DNA from: CAXXOK01 sp963675655
GTDB lineage: Bacteria > Bacillota > Clostridia > Christensenellales > Aristaeellaceae
NCBI GenBank assembly: GCA_963675655.1
Contig: OY776489.1
Coordinates: 2,728,001 to 2,792,000, forward strand
Direction: 5' to 3'
Length of the DNA: 64,000 bases
The notes beneath the pieces are model-generated. The model was not told where the DNA came from and searched no databases. It was given only the letters and a program-made list of their open reading frames with translations. The position numbers were made by a program, and so were the translations under genes. This document shows positions 1 to 8,289 of this stretch, piece after piece. Every line of letters starts with the position of its first letter. The stretch's first letter is position 1.

Positions 1-1097
1 TTACGCTGTATATCGCCATAGTTATTCAGCGTCGCGCGCTGCACGGTAACGCCACCAATTTCCGTAGGGGTCAGATGAGCCAGTGGGGTCAGCTTGCCGG
101 TTCTGCCTAACTGCCATACGACATCCAGCAGCGTTGCGATATTTTCTTCGGCGGCAAATTTATACGCGACAGCCCAACGCGGGAACTTGTCGGTGTTGCC
201 CATTGCTTCACGCGTAGAGAGAGTAACGACTTTGACAACGGCTCCATCTATCAGATAATCCAGCGTCTCCCGTTGTGATTCCACAGTATCGATTGCGGCA
301 GAAATTTCCTCATAGGTAGAGGCAAATTGAAAATAGGGGCTGGTGGGGAACCCGTTGCTTTTTAAGAATTGTAGCATACCCGGTTGATCACTAAAAGGTG
401 CGTCCTCAATGGTGCCGACTTGATAAAAAAACGCGTCCAGTTTCCGGGCAGCTGTTACAGCCGGGTCTAAATTACGCAGCGCACCCGCGGCGGCGTTACG
501 GGCGTTTTTTAAGGGCTCGTCCGCTGTTTTATTGTAGGCTTCCAGTGTGCTCAACCGCATAATACATTCGCCCTGTATCTCCAGTAACCCCTGATAAGGA
601 ATCGAAAGCGGGATACTTTGGATGGTACGTACCTGCGGTAAAATCCCTTCGCCAACTTCGCCGTTCCCGCGTGTTGCAGCTTGCGTAAGCTGACCGTTGC
701 GATACGTAAGGTTGATGGTAAGGCCGTCCAGTTTATATTCGACTGCATACCGCAGCGGAGGCGGTGCAACGGGCATGGATTCGCACAATTGAGCATATAT
801 TTTTTCGCAGCGCTGTAGCCATGCTTGTAACTCTGCCTTGCTTTGCACTTTATCCATGCTCCACAGCCGGTGAAGATGCCTGTGCTGTATAAAAGTTTTT
901 AGCGGTTCCGCGCCAACGCGCTGCGTAGGCGAGTCCGTAAGGATGGTACCAGACTCTTTTTCCAACGTAGCCAATTCATCGTAAAACGCATCCCATTGTG
1001 CATCGCTCAGGGGACTTTCACCAAGCGAATAATATTGCCGACTGGCGGCGTTTAACGTATCAACCAGTTCGCGCATACGTCCTTCGAGTTGTGCCAT
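1..1097 (-). CDS. ligA: NAD+-dependent DNA ligase LigA, N-terminal part (cut by window start)
   Basis: LigA seals nicks in replication and repair using NAD+. The reading frame is open from an ATG at 1097 (complement), preceded by a GGAG-type ribosome binding site, to the window edge, giving about 365 residues of a family usually near 670. The adenylation motif AVEYKLDGLTI is present, with the AMP-accepting lysine near residue 122 (codon 732-734). It is followed by the conserved TRGNGEVGE and RNAAAGALRNLD blocks of the nucleotidyltransferase domain. The OB, zinc-finger, HhH and BRCT parts lie outside the window. It sits about 100 bp downstream of pcrA on the same strand, the usual pcrA-ligA pairing of Firmicutes. 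Confidence 0.95.
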   Translation of the reverse strand, partial: MAQLEGRMRELVDTLNAASRQYYSLGESPLSDAQWDAFYDELATLEKESGTILTDSPTQRVGAEPLKTFIQHRHLHRLWSMDKVQSKAELQAWLQRCEKIYAQLCESMPVAPPPLRYAVEYKLDGLTINLTYRNGQLTQAATRGNGEVGEGILPQVRTIQSIPLSIPYQGLLEIQGECIMRLSTLEAYNKTADEPLKNARNAAAGALRNLDPAVTAARKLDAFFYQVGTIEDAPFSDQPGMLQFLKSNGFPTSPYFQFASTYEEISAAIDTVESQRETLDYLIDGAVVKVVTLSTREAMGNTDKFPRWAVAYKFAAEENIATLLDVVWQLGRTGKLTPLAHLTPTEIGGVTVQRATLNNYGDIQR

Positions 1098-1196
1098 GGT
1101 TGGGTCTCCTCCAATCTGAAAAAAGGGACGCAACAAGTTGCGTCCAAATGAATAGAAATCTGCAAAAGGGAAAGGGATAGTATCGCCAAATGGATG

Positions 1197-3506
1197 CTAC
1201 CGGTTGACTTTTACAATGGGCGCAATACTTAGCGCAAACTCTTTTTGTCCGTATGCGGCAAAAGAAATGACGATGCGCGCATCGGCGCCCTTGCCGCGAA
1301 TTTCCATTACATCACCTTCGCCAAACTTACGGTGCATTACGCGGTCACCAACAGCGAACAGAGATGCTATCGCGCCGGAGGGGACATTGGCAGCAGCGGA
1401 AGGTGTAAAGCCTTTTTGTACGCCAGGAATACCCAATGCTGAGCTACGGCTGCCCACGCCTGCGCCGCGCGTAATGATCTTAGGAACGCCAAAAGTAAGC
1501 GAAGCGCTTTCTTCTGTTTTCACAGCGTTGCGACGGGAAGGCTGACGCGTATGCGTTTCCGTATAACCGGGGAAACTGCGTTTGCGCTTGCGAATCCACT
1601 CATCATCTACCAACCGGTCTGGAATTTCGCTAATAAAGCGGCTGGCTTCGTTATAGTTGAGCTGGTTATAGATGAGCCGCTGTGTGGCATAGCTCATATA
1701 CAGGTTTTTCTTGGCACGTGTGATGGCGACATAGCATAAGCGACGTTCTTCTTCCAGCTTTTCTTCATCCAGCGTATTGCGACCGCTGGGGAAAATGCCT
1801 TCTTCCAGACCCGAAATGAAAACGGTGGGGAACTCCAAGCCTTTGGCGCTGTGCACAGTCATCATAGTTACGTACTGTGAACTGGTTTCTGACGAATCCA
1901 AATCGGTAATCAACGCGACATTTTCCAGATAGTTTTCCAGTGTGGGGTCATCCGAAGCCTGTTCAAACTCACCGACAGCGCCAATAAACTCGTCCATATT
2001 CTCCAACCGGTTTTTAGCTTCCTCGGACAAGTCTTTCTCGTATTGCTTGCGCAGCCCTGTACGTTCGATCAAGTGCTCTACAAATTCTGTGAGGCCCATT
2101 TCTTCGGACTCCAGCACCAACTGGTTCATCATATCGCCAAACTCATGTACACATTTACGCGGGCGGGCGGAAAGCGTTTTGGGCAAGTCCATCAAAGCGC
2201 TGTACAGGGGAATTTCTTTTTCCGTAGCGTAGCGGACAAGTTCCTGAATTGTGCTTTCGCCGATTGCGCGCTTAGGCTGGTTGATAATACGGCGCAGGCT
2301 GACATCGTCGCTGGGGTTTACAATACAGCGAAGATAAGCGACAATATCCTTGACTTCCTTACGATCATAGAAGCGGAGACCGCCGTAAATGCGGTAAGGA
2401 ATACCAGCGCGCATGAGCATTTCTTCCAAAACGCGGCTCTGTGCATTGGTACGGTATAGAATCGCCATACTGCCGTACGACTCGCCGCTAAGTTTTAATT
2501 GCTGCATCCGGTCGCAAATCCAAGCGGCTTCTTCGCGTTCGTCTCCAGCGCAAAATAGCTTAATAGGTTCCCCGGCTGGTTCGGTGGTCCAAAGTGCTTT
2601 GTCCTTACGGCTTTCATTGTGAGCGATAACTTGGTTGGCTGCGTCCAGTATATTGGCCGTACTGCGGTAGTTCTGTTCCAGCTTGATTACTTTTGCATCG
2701 GGGAAATCTTTTTCAAAATCCAGAATATTGCGCACGTCGGCGCCGCGCCAGCCGTAAATAGACTGGTCGTCATCGCCAACCACACATAGATTCCGGCTTT
2801 TTTGCGTAAGTAATTTTACCAGCGAGTATTGTGCAAAGTTGGTGTCCTGATATTCGTCTACCATTACATAGGAAAAGCGCTGACGATAGCTTTCCAACAC
2901 AGGGGGATGATCGGCAAACAGCTCCAGCGTGCGCATAAGCAGGTCGTCAAAATCAAGCGCGTTTGCACCTTTCAGGTGTAGCTCGTACTGCGTATAAATA
3001 TCGTGAATCTGTTGGCTGTGGAAATCCTTTGGCGACTGGGCAAACCACTCATCCGGTGAAAGCAATTTGTTTTTCGCATCGCCAATCTTCCACTTTAGCT
3101 CGCGCAAGGTTAGTGCTTTATCATCTATGTTTAAATGCTTGAGAGCTTCTTTTAACACGCTGGATTGATCATCGTCATCATAGATCGTGAAAGAACGCTT
3201 ATATCCCAGCTTTTCGATATCCCGGCGCAGAATTTTCGCGCACATGGCATGAAAAGTACTTACCCATACTTCATCTGCAAGGTCGCCAACCAGCGCAGAA
3301 ATGCGCTGTTTCATCTCTTTAGCTGCTTTGTTGGTAAAAGTTATGGCTAAAATACGCCATGGTTCAATACCGTGATCCACCAAATTGGCGACACGGTAGG
3401 TAAGCGCACGCGTTTTACCACTGCCGGCGCCTGCCAAAATAAGCACAGGGCCTTCAAGCGTTTCTGCTGCCAAGCGTTGTTGTTCGTTGAGCATATCAAG
3501 ATTCAT
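1197..3506 (-). CDS. pcrA: ATP-dependent DNA helicase PcrA (UvrD/Rep superfamily 1)
   Basis: This is a 3'-5' superfamily 1A helicase acting in nucleotide-excision repair, rolling-circle replication and removal of RecA filaments. The 769 residues match the family length. Visible motifs are Walker A GAGSGKT at residues 26-32, motif Ia TFTNKAAKEMK, Walker B DEYQDTN, motif III VGDDDQSIYGWRGA, motif IV YRSTANIL, motif V VHSAKGLEFPTVF and motif VI VAITRAKKNLY. The C-terminus has the Tudor-like tail (VGDRVMHRKFGEGDV) that binds RNA polymerase in PcrA. It precedes ligA on the same strand and follows yerC, so the three may be co-transcribed. Confidence 0.97.
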   Translation of the reverse strand: MNLDMLNEQQRLAAETLEGPVLILAGAGSGKTRALTYRVANLVDHGIEPWRILAITFTNKAAKEMKQRISALVGDLADEVWVSTFHAMCAKILRRDIEKLGYKRSFTIYDDDDQSSVLKEALKHLNIDDKALTLRELKWKIGDAKNKLLSPDEWFAQSPKDFHSQQIHDIYTQYELHLKGANALDFDDLLMRTLELFADHPPVLESYRQRFSYVMVDEYQDTNFAQYSLVKLLTQKSRNLCVVGDDDQSIYGWRGADVRNILDFEKDFPDAKVIKLEQNYRSTANILDAANQVIAHNESRKDKALWTTEPAGEPIKLFCAGDEREEAAWICDRMQQLKLSGESYGSMAILYRTNAQSRVLEEMLMRAGIPYRIYGGLRFYDRKEVKDIVAYLRCIVNPSDDVSLRRIINQPKRAIGESTIQELVRYATEKEIPLYSALMDLPKTLSARPRKCVHEFGDMMNQLVLESEEMGLTEFVEHLIERTGLRKQYEKDLSEEAKNRLENMDEFIGAVGEFEQASDDPTLENYLENVALITDLDSSETSSQYVTMMTVHSAKGLEFPTVFISGLEEGIFPSGRNTLDEEKLEEERRLCYVAITRAKKNLYMSYATQRLIYNQLNYNEASRFISEIPDRLVDDEWIRKRKRSFPGYTETHTRQPSRRNAVKTEESASLTFGVPKIITRGAGVGSRSSALGIPGVQKGFTPSAAANVPSGAIASLFAVGDRVMHRKFGEGDVMEIRGKGADARIVISFAAYGQKEFALSIAPIVKVNR

Positions 3507-3551
3507 GACTTACCCTCATTCTTGTTCGTTCGGTAATGGTAACAGTTTCCA

Positions 3552-3845
3552 TCAGGTTTTATCAATCTCCCGCAGCACATGCGTGTATCCATCTGCGCCG
3601 TAGAGCAGCGAACGGTTAACACGGCTAATGGTTGCGGTGCTTGCGCCGGTCTTTTTGGCGATTTCCTGATAGGTTACCTTATGCTTGAGCATTACAGCTA
3701 CTTCAAGCCGCTGTGTAATGCTTTTGATCTCCTTTACGGTTAGCACGTCCTCGCAGAAACGGTATGCCTCCTCCATGCTTTGCAGCGATAAAAGCGCTTT
3801 CATCAGCAAATCGGTCTGCTCGTTCTGAATCTTAGGCGTGTACAT
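3552..3845 (-). CDS. yerC: YerC/YecD family TrpR-like DNA-binding protein
   Basis: A small DNA-binding protein of the TrpR superfamily (YerC/YecD type), about 97 residues. The helix-turn-helix is plain in TYQEIAKKTGASTATISRVN. I chose the internal ATG at 3845 (MYTPKIQNEQ) because it matches the family start and has a GGGGG ribosome binding site about eight bases upstream. The frame is open further, to 3890. In Bacillus relatives the gene also lies next to pcrA. The regulated target cannot be told from sequence. Confidence 0.88.
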   Translation of the reverse strand: MYTPKIQNEQTDLLMKALLSLQSMEEAYRFCEDVLTVKEIKSITQRLEVAVMLKHKVTYQEIAKKTGASTATISRVNRSLLYGADGYTHVLREIDKT

Positions 3846-4081
3846 CGGATAAACCCCCGATTCTCGCAAAGTGATCCATGCTGTAGACATGGTTTTTTAC
3901 ATGTCTCTTGCCTGTCTGTGCAGGACAGGACGACCCATGATTAGTATTATTATATCACAGACGGCGGGAGAAAGAAAGGTGGTAAGGGCGGCTGGACGAA
4001 GCGGCAATAGGGAGAATGCCAATGGAAATATATTGTATGGAGGGCTATGATAAATTATCCTTCTGAAAGCGCGATAAATTG

Positions 4082-4110
4082 TTGACAAAAACCTAGATAG
4101 ATGCTAGAAT
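4082..4110 (+). promoter_or_regulatory. Promoter of tRNA-Lys
   Basis: TTGACA (4082-4087), a 17 bp spacer and TAGAAT (4105-4110) lie about 45 bp ahead of the tRNA. This is a near-consensus sigma-A promoter. Confidence 0.8.
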
Positions 4111-4154
4111 ATCATTCGTTGTCCGACTTTTAATTATGGGTGTTGCCGGAGGAT

Positions 4155-4230
4155 GATCCATTAGCTCAGTTGGTAGAGCACCTGACTTTTAATCAGGGTG
4201 TCCGGAGTTCGAGTCTCCGATGGATCACCA
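4155..4230 (+). tRNA. tRNA-Lys (anticodon UUU)
   Basis: A 76 nt cloverleaf. The acceptor arm GATCCAT (4155-4161) pairs with ATGGATC (4220-4226), followed by A and an encoded CCA. The D arm contains AGCTCAGTTGGTAGAGC. The anticodon stem CCTGA/TCAGG holds the loop CTTTTAA with TTT at 4188-4190. The T arm carries GTTCGAGTC. It is directly followed by an intrinsic terminator. Confidence 0.97.
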
Positions 4231-4233
4231 AAA

Positions 4234-4267
4234 AAAAGAGCTTGAATTGATTGATTCAAGCTCTTTT
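4234..4267 (+). terminator. Rho-independent terminator after tRNA-Lys
   Basis: A 14 bp stem (4234-4247 with 4254-4267) around a 6-nt loop. The stem itself ends in the T run. It lies four bases after the tRNA 3' end. Confidence 0.85.
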
Positions 4268-4336
4268 GTATATAGAAAACCACTGGCTAGGCCAGTGGTT
4301 CCAAAAAGGCTTTTGCCGATGAACAGGACAGAGGAA

Positions 4337-4390
4337 CTCCTTTTGCTATAATAAGTTGCGGCCTGACAACTGCAACGAAAGCAAAAGGAG
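4337..4390 (+). promoter_or_regulatory. 5' leader hairpin that hides the tnpA ribosome binding site
   Basis: CTCCTTTTGCT (4337-4347) is perfectly complementary to AGCAAAAGGAG (4380-4390), which contains most of the Shine-Dalgarno sequence AGGAGG of tnpA. An inner GTTGC/GCAAC pairing (4355-4359 with 4372-4376) extends the fold. IS200 of enterobacteria is known to repress its transposase by such a leader hairpin, so the same role is inferred here. The decayed copy near 10.6 kb has the same arrangement. Confidence 0.75.
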
Positions 4391-4402
4391 GTCATCACGA
4401 GC

Positions 4403-4837
4403 GTGAATGACATCAATAGTTTAGCGCACACAAAATGGAATTGCAAATACCACATCGTGTTTGCACCCAAATATCGCAGGAAGGTATTTTTTGGAGAGAA
4501 AAAAAGGGAAATAGGAGAGATACTCAGGCAATTATGTAATTGGAAAAACATAAAAATAGTGGAAGCAGAGATATGCCCGGATCATGTACATATGCTATTG
4601 GAGATACCACCCAAGGTAGCAGTATCAAGTTTCATGGGATACTTGAAGGGAAAGAGCAGCTTGATGATCTACGAAAAGTATCCGGCACTGCAATTCAAGT
4701 ATCGAAACAGAGAATTCTGGTGCCGTGGCTATTATGTTGATACGGTGGGTAAAAATGCAAAGAAAATCGAGGAGTACATAAGAGACCAACTGAAGGAAGA
4801 TCAAGCAGGAGAACAGCTAACGATGATAACCCGTTAA
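4403..4837 (+). CDS. tnpA: IS200/IS605 family transposase TnpA (Y1 HUH)
   Basis: A single-strand DNA transposase of 144 residues, the usual length. The HUH metal-binding motif is in CPDHVHMLLEIPP (about residues 58-70). The catalytic tyrosine is in GYYVDTVGKN (about 109-118). The conserved N-terminus HTKWNCKYHIVFAPKYRR is complete. The start is GTG at 4403 with AGGAGG 11 bases upstream, and that site is sequestered by the leader hairpin. No frameshift is visible, so it may be active. A second, broken copy lies at 10.6-11.1 kb. Confidence 0.95.
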   Translation: MNDINSLAHTKWNCKYHIVFAPKYRRKVFFGEKKREIGEILRQLCNWKNIKIVEAEICPDHVHMLLEIPPKVAVSSFMGYLKGKSSLMIYEKYPALQFKYRNREFWCRGYYVDTVGKNAKKIEEYIRDQLKEDQAGEQLTMITR

Positions 4838-5042
4838 CGGGTAGCCAGTAACAAGCCCCATGCAAATGTCAGGCCGTACCAACGCCGCATGAGGCGTGGC
4901 TGGTAACCTAGGGCTATGCCCGCATATGAAAAACCACCGGCTAGGCCGGTGGATGCTTATTATATACGTTAAGGGCAAACCATCGTATGGTTTGCCTCTT
5001 AAATCCCATATCCCTATCCATGATGCTTCATTTTGCCAAACA

Positions 5043-5210
5043 TAAAAGCATAGGAGCTTTTCGCTCCTATGCCTGAACGTTTTCTTTCGGCTCTTGCGTT
5101 AGCCTATTCAAGTTGAGGTATACGTTCAACCCTTTTGAGCTCCATCAAGTATTGCATCTTGAAACAATACTTGCTTCCACGCTCCAGATGCGCTCGAGCA
5201 TCATCTTGTA
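5043..5210 (-). ncRNA. Candidate structured small RNA of about 165 nt
   Basis: A minus-strand transcription unit without a credible ORF. It has a strong promoter (5216-5244), an expected start near 5210 and a terminator formed by a perfect 10 bp stem (5048-5057 with 5063-5072, loop of 5) followed by TTTT. Between them the RNA can fold into GATGC/GCATC, a long hairpin with CAAGTATTG/CAATACTTG closed by GAGC/GCTC, and GGCT/AGCC enclosed by a long-range TGAACGT/ACGTTCA pairing. I do not recognise it as 6S, SRP, RNase P or a known riboswitch. Downstream lie only the IS200 and the tRNA on the other strand, so it is either trans-acting or an orphaned leader. A further 10 bp hairpin (4974-4996) lies beyond its terminator. 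Confidence 0.55.
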
Positions 5211-5215
5211 TGTGT

Positions 5216-5244
5216 ATAATACACCATAATTTGTTTAATGTCAA
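5216..5244 (-). promoter_or_regulatory. Strong promoter of the small RNA candidate
   Basis: Read on the minus strand: TTGACA (5244-5239), exactly 17 bp, then TATTAT (5221-5216). It matches the sigma-A consensus at 11 of 12 positions. Confidence 0.75.
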
Positions 5245-5451
5245 CATAAATATCGAAAGTTATTTATTTAACATGCACTGTTTTATGGCTTGCAATGGCA
5301 ACTACTATAGCTAGTACCCCGGCGGCTCCCGTACACAAAGGGCAGTATGTTTTGCCATACTTGTCAACTTCCCAACAGGTTAAATAGGGTTTGTGGATGC
5401 ATATGTTTCTTGTTTAGAAATAAGGTAAGTGTGGTAAGTAATAGGAAGGGT

Positions 5452-5468
5452 TATACGGTAACCGTATA
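5452..5468. promoter_or_regulatory. 17 bp perfect palindrome ahead of gapN (operator candidate)
   Basis: TATACGGT-A-ACCGTATA (5452-5468) is a perfect dyad with a single central base, about 55 bp upstream of the gapN start. It has no T run and lies in the promoter-leader zone, so an operator for a sugar or redox regulator is the simplest reading. The 5245-5522 stretch otherwise holds no gene. Confidence 0.4.
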
Positions 5469-5522
5469 CCTATCCCAAGAATAGCAATAGTTTTACATGA
5501 CTGCAGAAAGAAGGCGGTTGGG

Positions 5523-6992
5523 TTGTTCCGACAGATGTGTGATAAAGAAAAGACTTACTGCAATCTGATGGATGGTCAATGGGTCGAAGGTACTTCCGGT
5601 CAATATGACGAGGTATTTTCACCGGTGGACGGTTCTTTTGTGGGTCGTGTACCTGCGATGAACCATGAGGATGTTGACAAAGCGATTGAAAACGCAAGGG
5701 CAAGCTTTGCTTCCTGGGCAGAGACACCCATCCATGAACGCGCCAGTATATTCTATAAAGCCGCCGATTTGCTGGAAGCAAATGTAGATGAAATCGCGAA
5801 TGTGTTGATGATGGAGATTGCAAAGGATAAACAATCTTCGCATTTTGAAGTGCTTCGTACAGCCGATTTGCTTCGTTATACGGCGGATGCAGGTAAAAGT
5901 ATGGCTGGCGAGGCTATCGGAGGCGATAATTTTCCGGGTGGCAGTAAAAATAAAATTTCTTACGTAAGCCGCGTACCACTGGGTACTGTATTAGCCATAT
6001 CACCATTTAACTATCCAATTAACCTGTCGGCTTCTAAGCTGGCGCCGGCGCTGATCAGCGGAAATACCGTACTGCTCAAACCGGCCAGTCAAGGCGCGAT
6101 CAGTGCACTTTATCTGGCGGCTGTTTTTCAGGCGGCGGGGCTTCCGCATGGTGTGCTGAATACCATAACCGGGCGCGGCAGCGAGATTGGGGATTATCTG
6201 GTCACGCATACCGGAATTGATTTTATCAACTTTACCGGCAGCACAGCCGTAGGGAAACGGATCGCCAAACAAGTTGGGATGATTCCCCTGATGTTGGAGC
6301 TGGGCGGAAAGGATGCGGCGATTGTTCTTCCGGATGCGGATTTGGATTTTGCAGCCAAGAACATCGTTTCAGGAGCTTATTCATATGCAGGGCAACGCTG
6401 TACGGCAGTTAAACGTATTTTGGTGGACGATAATACAGCGCAACAACTCATTCCCAAGCTGCTACCGCAGATTGCTGCATTAAAAACCGGAGATCCACGG
6501 GAAAATGCAACCATTGTGCCGCTTATTAACACCAAAGCTGCTGATTTTGTGATGAGTTTGCTTGAGGATGCAGTAGCCAAAGGCGCCAAGGTGCTGATAG
6601 GGGGTAAACGCCAAGGGAATGTGATTCAACCGACATTGGTGGATCATGTAACCGCCAATATGCGTTTGGCATGGGAAGAACCTTTTGGCCCTGTACTGCC
6701 GATTATGCGGATTCAGGGTATTGACGAAGCAATCGAAATTGCAAACCACTCGGAATATGGCCTGCAATCTTCTGTTTTCACCAAAAACATACACGATGCG
6801 TTTTACATTGCTAACCATCTGGAAGTGGGTACTGTGCAGATTAACAACAAAACGGAGCGCGGACCGGATCATTTTCCTTTCTTGGGCGTTAAGGCGTCCG
6901 GGATGGGTACACAAGGCGTGAAATATGCTATTGAAGCGATGACACGGCCCAAAGCGATTGTATTTAATCTGGCAGAAGGAGCTAATCGGTAA
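5523..6992 (+). CDS. gapN: NADP-dependent glyceraldehyde-3-phosphate dehydrogenase (non-phosphorylating)
   Basis: Oxidises glyceraldehyde-3-phosphate straight to 3-phosphoglycerate, making NADPH and bypassing the ATP-forming step of glycolysis. Of aldehyde dehydrogenase sequences it most resembles streptococcal GapN: AISPFNYPINLS, TGRGSEIGDY, INFTGSTAVGKRIAKQ, the general-base Glu in LELGGKDAAIVLPDADLDF, the catalytic Cys in AGQRCTAVKR and the C-terminal GVKYAIEAMTRPKA. Length 489 is slightly longer than the usual ~475. The TTG at 5523 follows AAGAAGG at good spacing; ATG 5535 is the alternative start. It is a single gene with its own terminator. Confidence 0.93.
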   Translation: MFRQMCDKEKTYCNLMDGQWVEGTSGQYDEVFSPVDGSFVGRVPAMNHEDVDKAIENARASFASWAETPIHERASIFYKAADLLEANVDEIANVLMMEIAKDKQSSHFEVLRTADLLRYTADAGKSMAGEAIGGDNFPGGSKNKISYVSRVPLGTVLAISPFNYPINLSASKLAPALISGNTVLLKPASQGAISALYLAAVFQAAGLPHGVLNTITGRGSEIGDYLVTHTGIDFINFTGSTAVGKRIAKQVGMIPLMLELGGKDAAIVLPDADLDFAAKNIVSGAYSYAGQRCTAVKRILVDDNTAQQLIPKLLPQIAALKTGDPRENATIVPLINTKAADFVMSLLEDAVAKGAKVLIGGKRQGNVIQPTLVDHVTANMRLAWEEPFGPVLPIMRIQGIDEAIEIANHSEYGLQSSVFTKNIHDAFYIANHLEVGTVQINNKTERGPDHFPFLGVKASGMGTQGVKYAIEAMTRPKAIVFNLAEGANR

Positions 6993-7051
6993 TATTCGGT
7001 GTTAAGCTTTAAAGGAGCAGACTGTCGACGGAATATAATATGACAAAAAGC

Positions 7052-7085
7052 ATGGCGGGCATGATTAAATTATGCCCGCCATTTT
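7052..7085 (+). terminator. Terminator of gapN
   Basis: An 11 bp perfect stem (7052-7062 with 7072-7082) rich in GC, 9-nt loop, followed by TTTG. It lies 60 bp after the gapN stop. Confidence 0.85.
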
Positions 7086-7425
7086 GAATAGTTGAGGTTT
7101 GAAAATACATACGCGTAAAGTCTACTTCTCTGCGTTGCCCATTTGTGCTACCTTTGCAGCAGCTTCTCGAAATACTTCGCTATGTCGGTTTTAGCGGAAG
7201 AGCCGCTCACTGTCTTCTTTGTAATTTCCTTCACAGCTTCTGATTCTGCCACGAGCGTTGTGCCAAATTGAAAGATGGTCAGTCTGTTATGGTTTATAGA
7301 AATTGATTTGTTAATAGGAAAAGGAGAAAACATCATTTGAAATACCAGATATTAGTAAAAACGTTTGCCAACGGTTAATAATCTATATAAAATAATATCA
7401 CAACTGTTTTTATAACAGTCGAATC
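7086..7425. other. Intergenic stretch with a possible gene relic
   Basis: There is no convincing gene. On the minus strand 7148-7336 encodes 62 residues; the part LTIFQFGTTLVAESEAVKE looks protein-like, but there is no ribosome binding site before its ATG and no family I recognise. It may be a relic. A weak dyad ACTGTT/AACAGT sits just before the next gene. Confidence 0.3.
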
Positions 7426-8139
7426 ATGGCTGGAAAGACGAATGATACGATGACAAAGAGAACCAAAACGACCACGTTACTCATCCTCTTTTTACTATGT
7501 TTGTGGATTGAACCGGGCTCCACGCTGGCAGAAAAACAATCATTGACAACGATATATAATGCCGACAGTCATGCGGAGGGCATTATGTTTGATGTGAAGG
7601 TGCTTAGCGATACGGATTGGGTCATCGATTCTTTTGATATCAATTTGACAAGCGATCTTTCTTCAACAACGGTCTATGTATATTACCGAGAAGGCGGATA
7701 TAAAGGCTACGAGCATGCTGCCGGGTCCTGGATGCTTGCTGGCTCTGCTACTGTCAATGCGCAAGGGAAAAATGCGATTACACATTTACCGATTGGCAAT
7801 ATACCACTTGCCGCTGGAGTGACTTATGGTATTTATATGGCAGTCAATAGCGGATATAATCGTTACTTTCGGTATACGAATCAGGACATAGAAAAGTCAT
7901 ACGAAGATGATAATATAAGAATTATAACCGGAACAGCGCAAAATGATCCACAATTCAGCGGTGGGTTAATATATCCCCGAATCTGGAATGGCACCATTTA
8001 TTATTCTTTAAAAGCGAACCATGTAACAAATATACCGCAAACAGGAGACCGCGCAGGGGACTGGTTAGTTGTTTGGGCGTTGCTGGCTTTTGGTTCAATA
8101 GCAACCATACTCATTCTTCGCAGCCGATTCTCGAAATAA
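7426..8139 (+). CDS. Secreted surface protein with a sortase-type IPQTG anchor
   Basis: An exported protein of unknown ligand. It has an N-terminal signal peptide (basic TKRTK, then TLLILFLLCLWI, residues about 9-36) and a beta-rich extracellular part with repeated Gly/Tyr patches. It ends in IPQTGD followed by a hydrophobic segment and the basic tail RSRFSK. That order (motif, membrane stretch, positive tail) is the layout of LPXTG cell-wall sorting signals, with Ile in place of Leu. No sortase gene is in the window. The ATG at 7450 (MTKRTKTT) is a better start than 7426, because GGAAAG precedes it. The gene stands alone. Confidence 0.7.
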   Translation: MAGKTNDTMTKRTKTTTLLILFLLCLWIEPGSTLAEKQSLTTIYNADSHAEGIMFDVKVLSDTDWVIDSFDINLTSDLSSTTVYVYYREGGYKGYEHAAGSWMLAGSATVNAQGKNAITHLPIGNIPLAAGVTYGIYMAVNSGYNRYFRYTNQDIEKSYEDDNIRIITGTAQNDPQFSGGLIYPRIWNGTIYYSLKANHVTNIPQTGDRAGDWLVVWALLAFGSIATILILRSRFSK

Positions 8140-8289
8140 TATCTGGTTTTAAGAGCTGCTATTGACCGGTTAAGATAAGGACTAAAGTTGAAACTTCAAT
8201 ATGGAATTTGTTATATAGTATTGCAATAGAATGCAGTGTTGCTTACCAATCGTTTTATGGTTTGGATGGCATGGAAATGAGGTCACGCT

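Larger units (their letters stand above)
4270..4960 (+). mobile_element. IS200/IS605-type insertion sequence, single tnpA, apparently intact
   Basis: The element is bounded by two similar imperfect-palindrome hairpins: left 4278-4300 (AACCACTGGC-TAG-GCCAGTGGTT) and right 4934-4952 (CCACCGGC-TAG-GCCGGTGG). These are the subterminal structures that Y1 transposases recognise on single strands. One transposase gene lies between them and there is no tnpB. It inserted directly downstream of the tRNA-Lys terminator. IS200 elements make no target duplication, so exact ends are uncertain by about 10 bp. Confidence 0.85.

Noticed and set aside
3897..4088. 63-residue minus-strand ORF before yerC
   Set aside because: No ribosome binding site, unlikely composition, and it covers the promoter region of yerC and the tRNA.
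5043..5210. 6S RNA
   Set aside because: The size fits, but the 5' and 3' ends do not pair into the long stem with a central bubble that defines 6S RNA.
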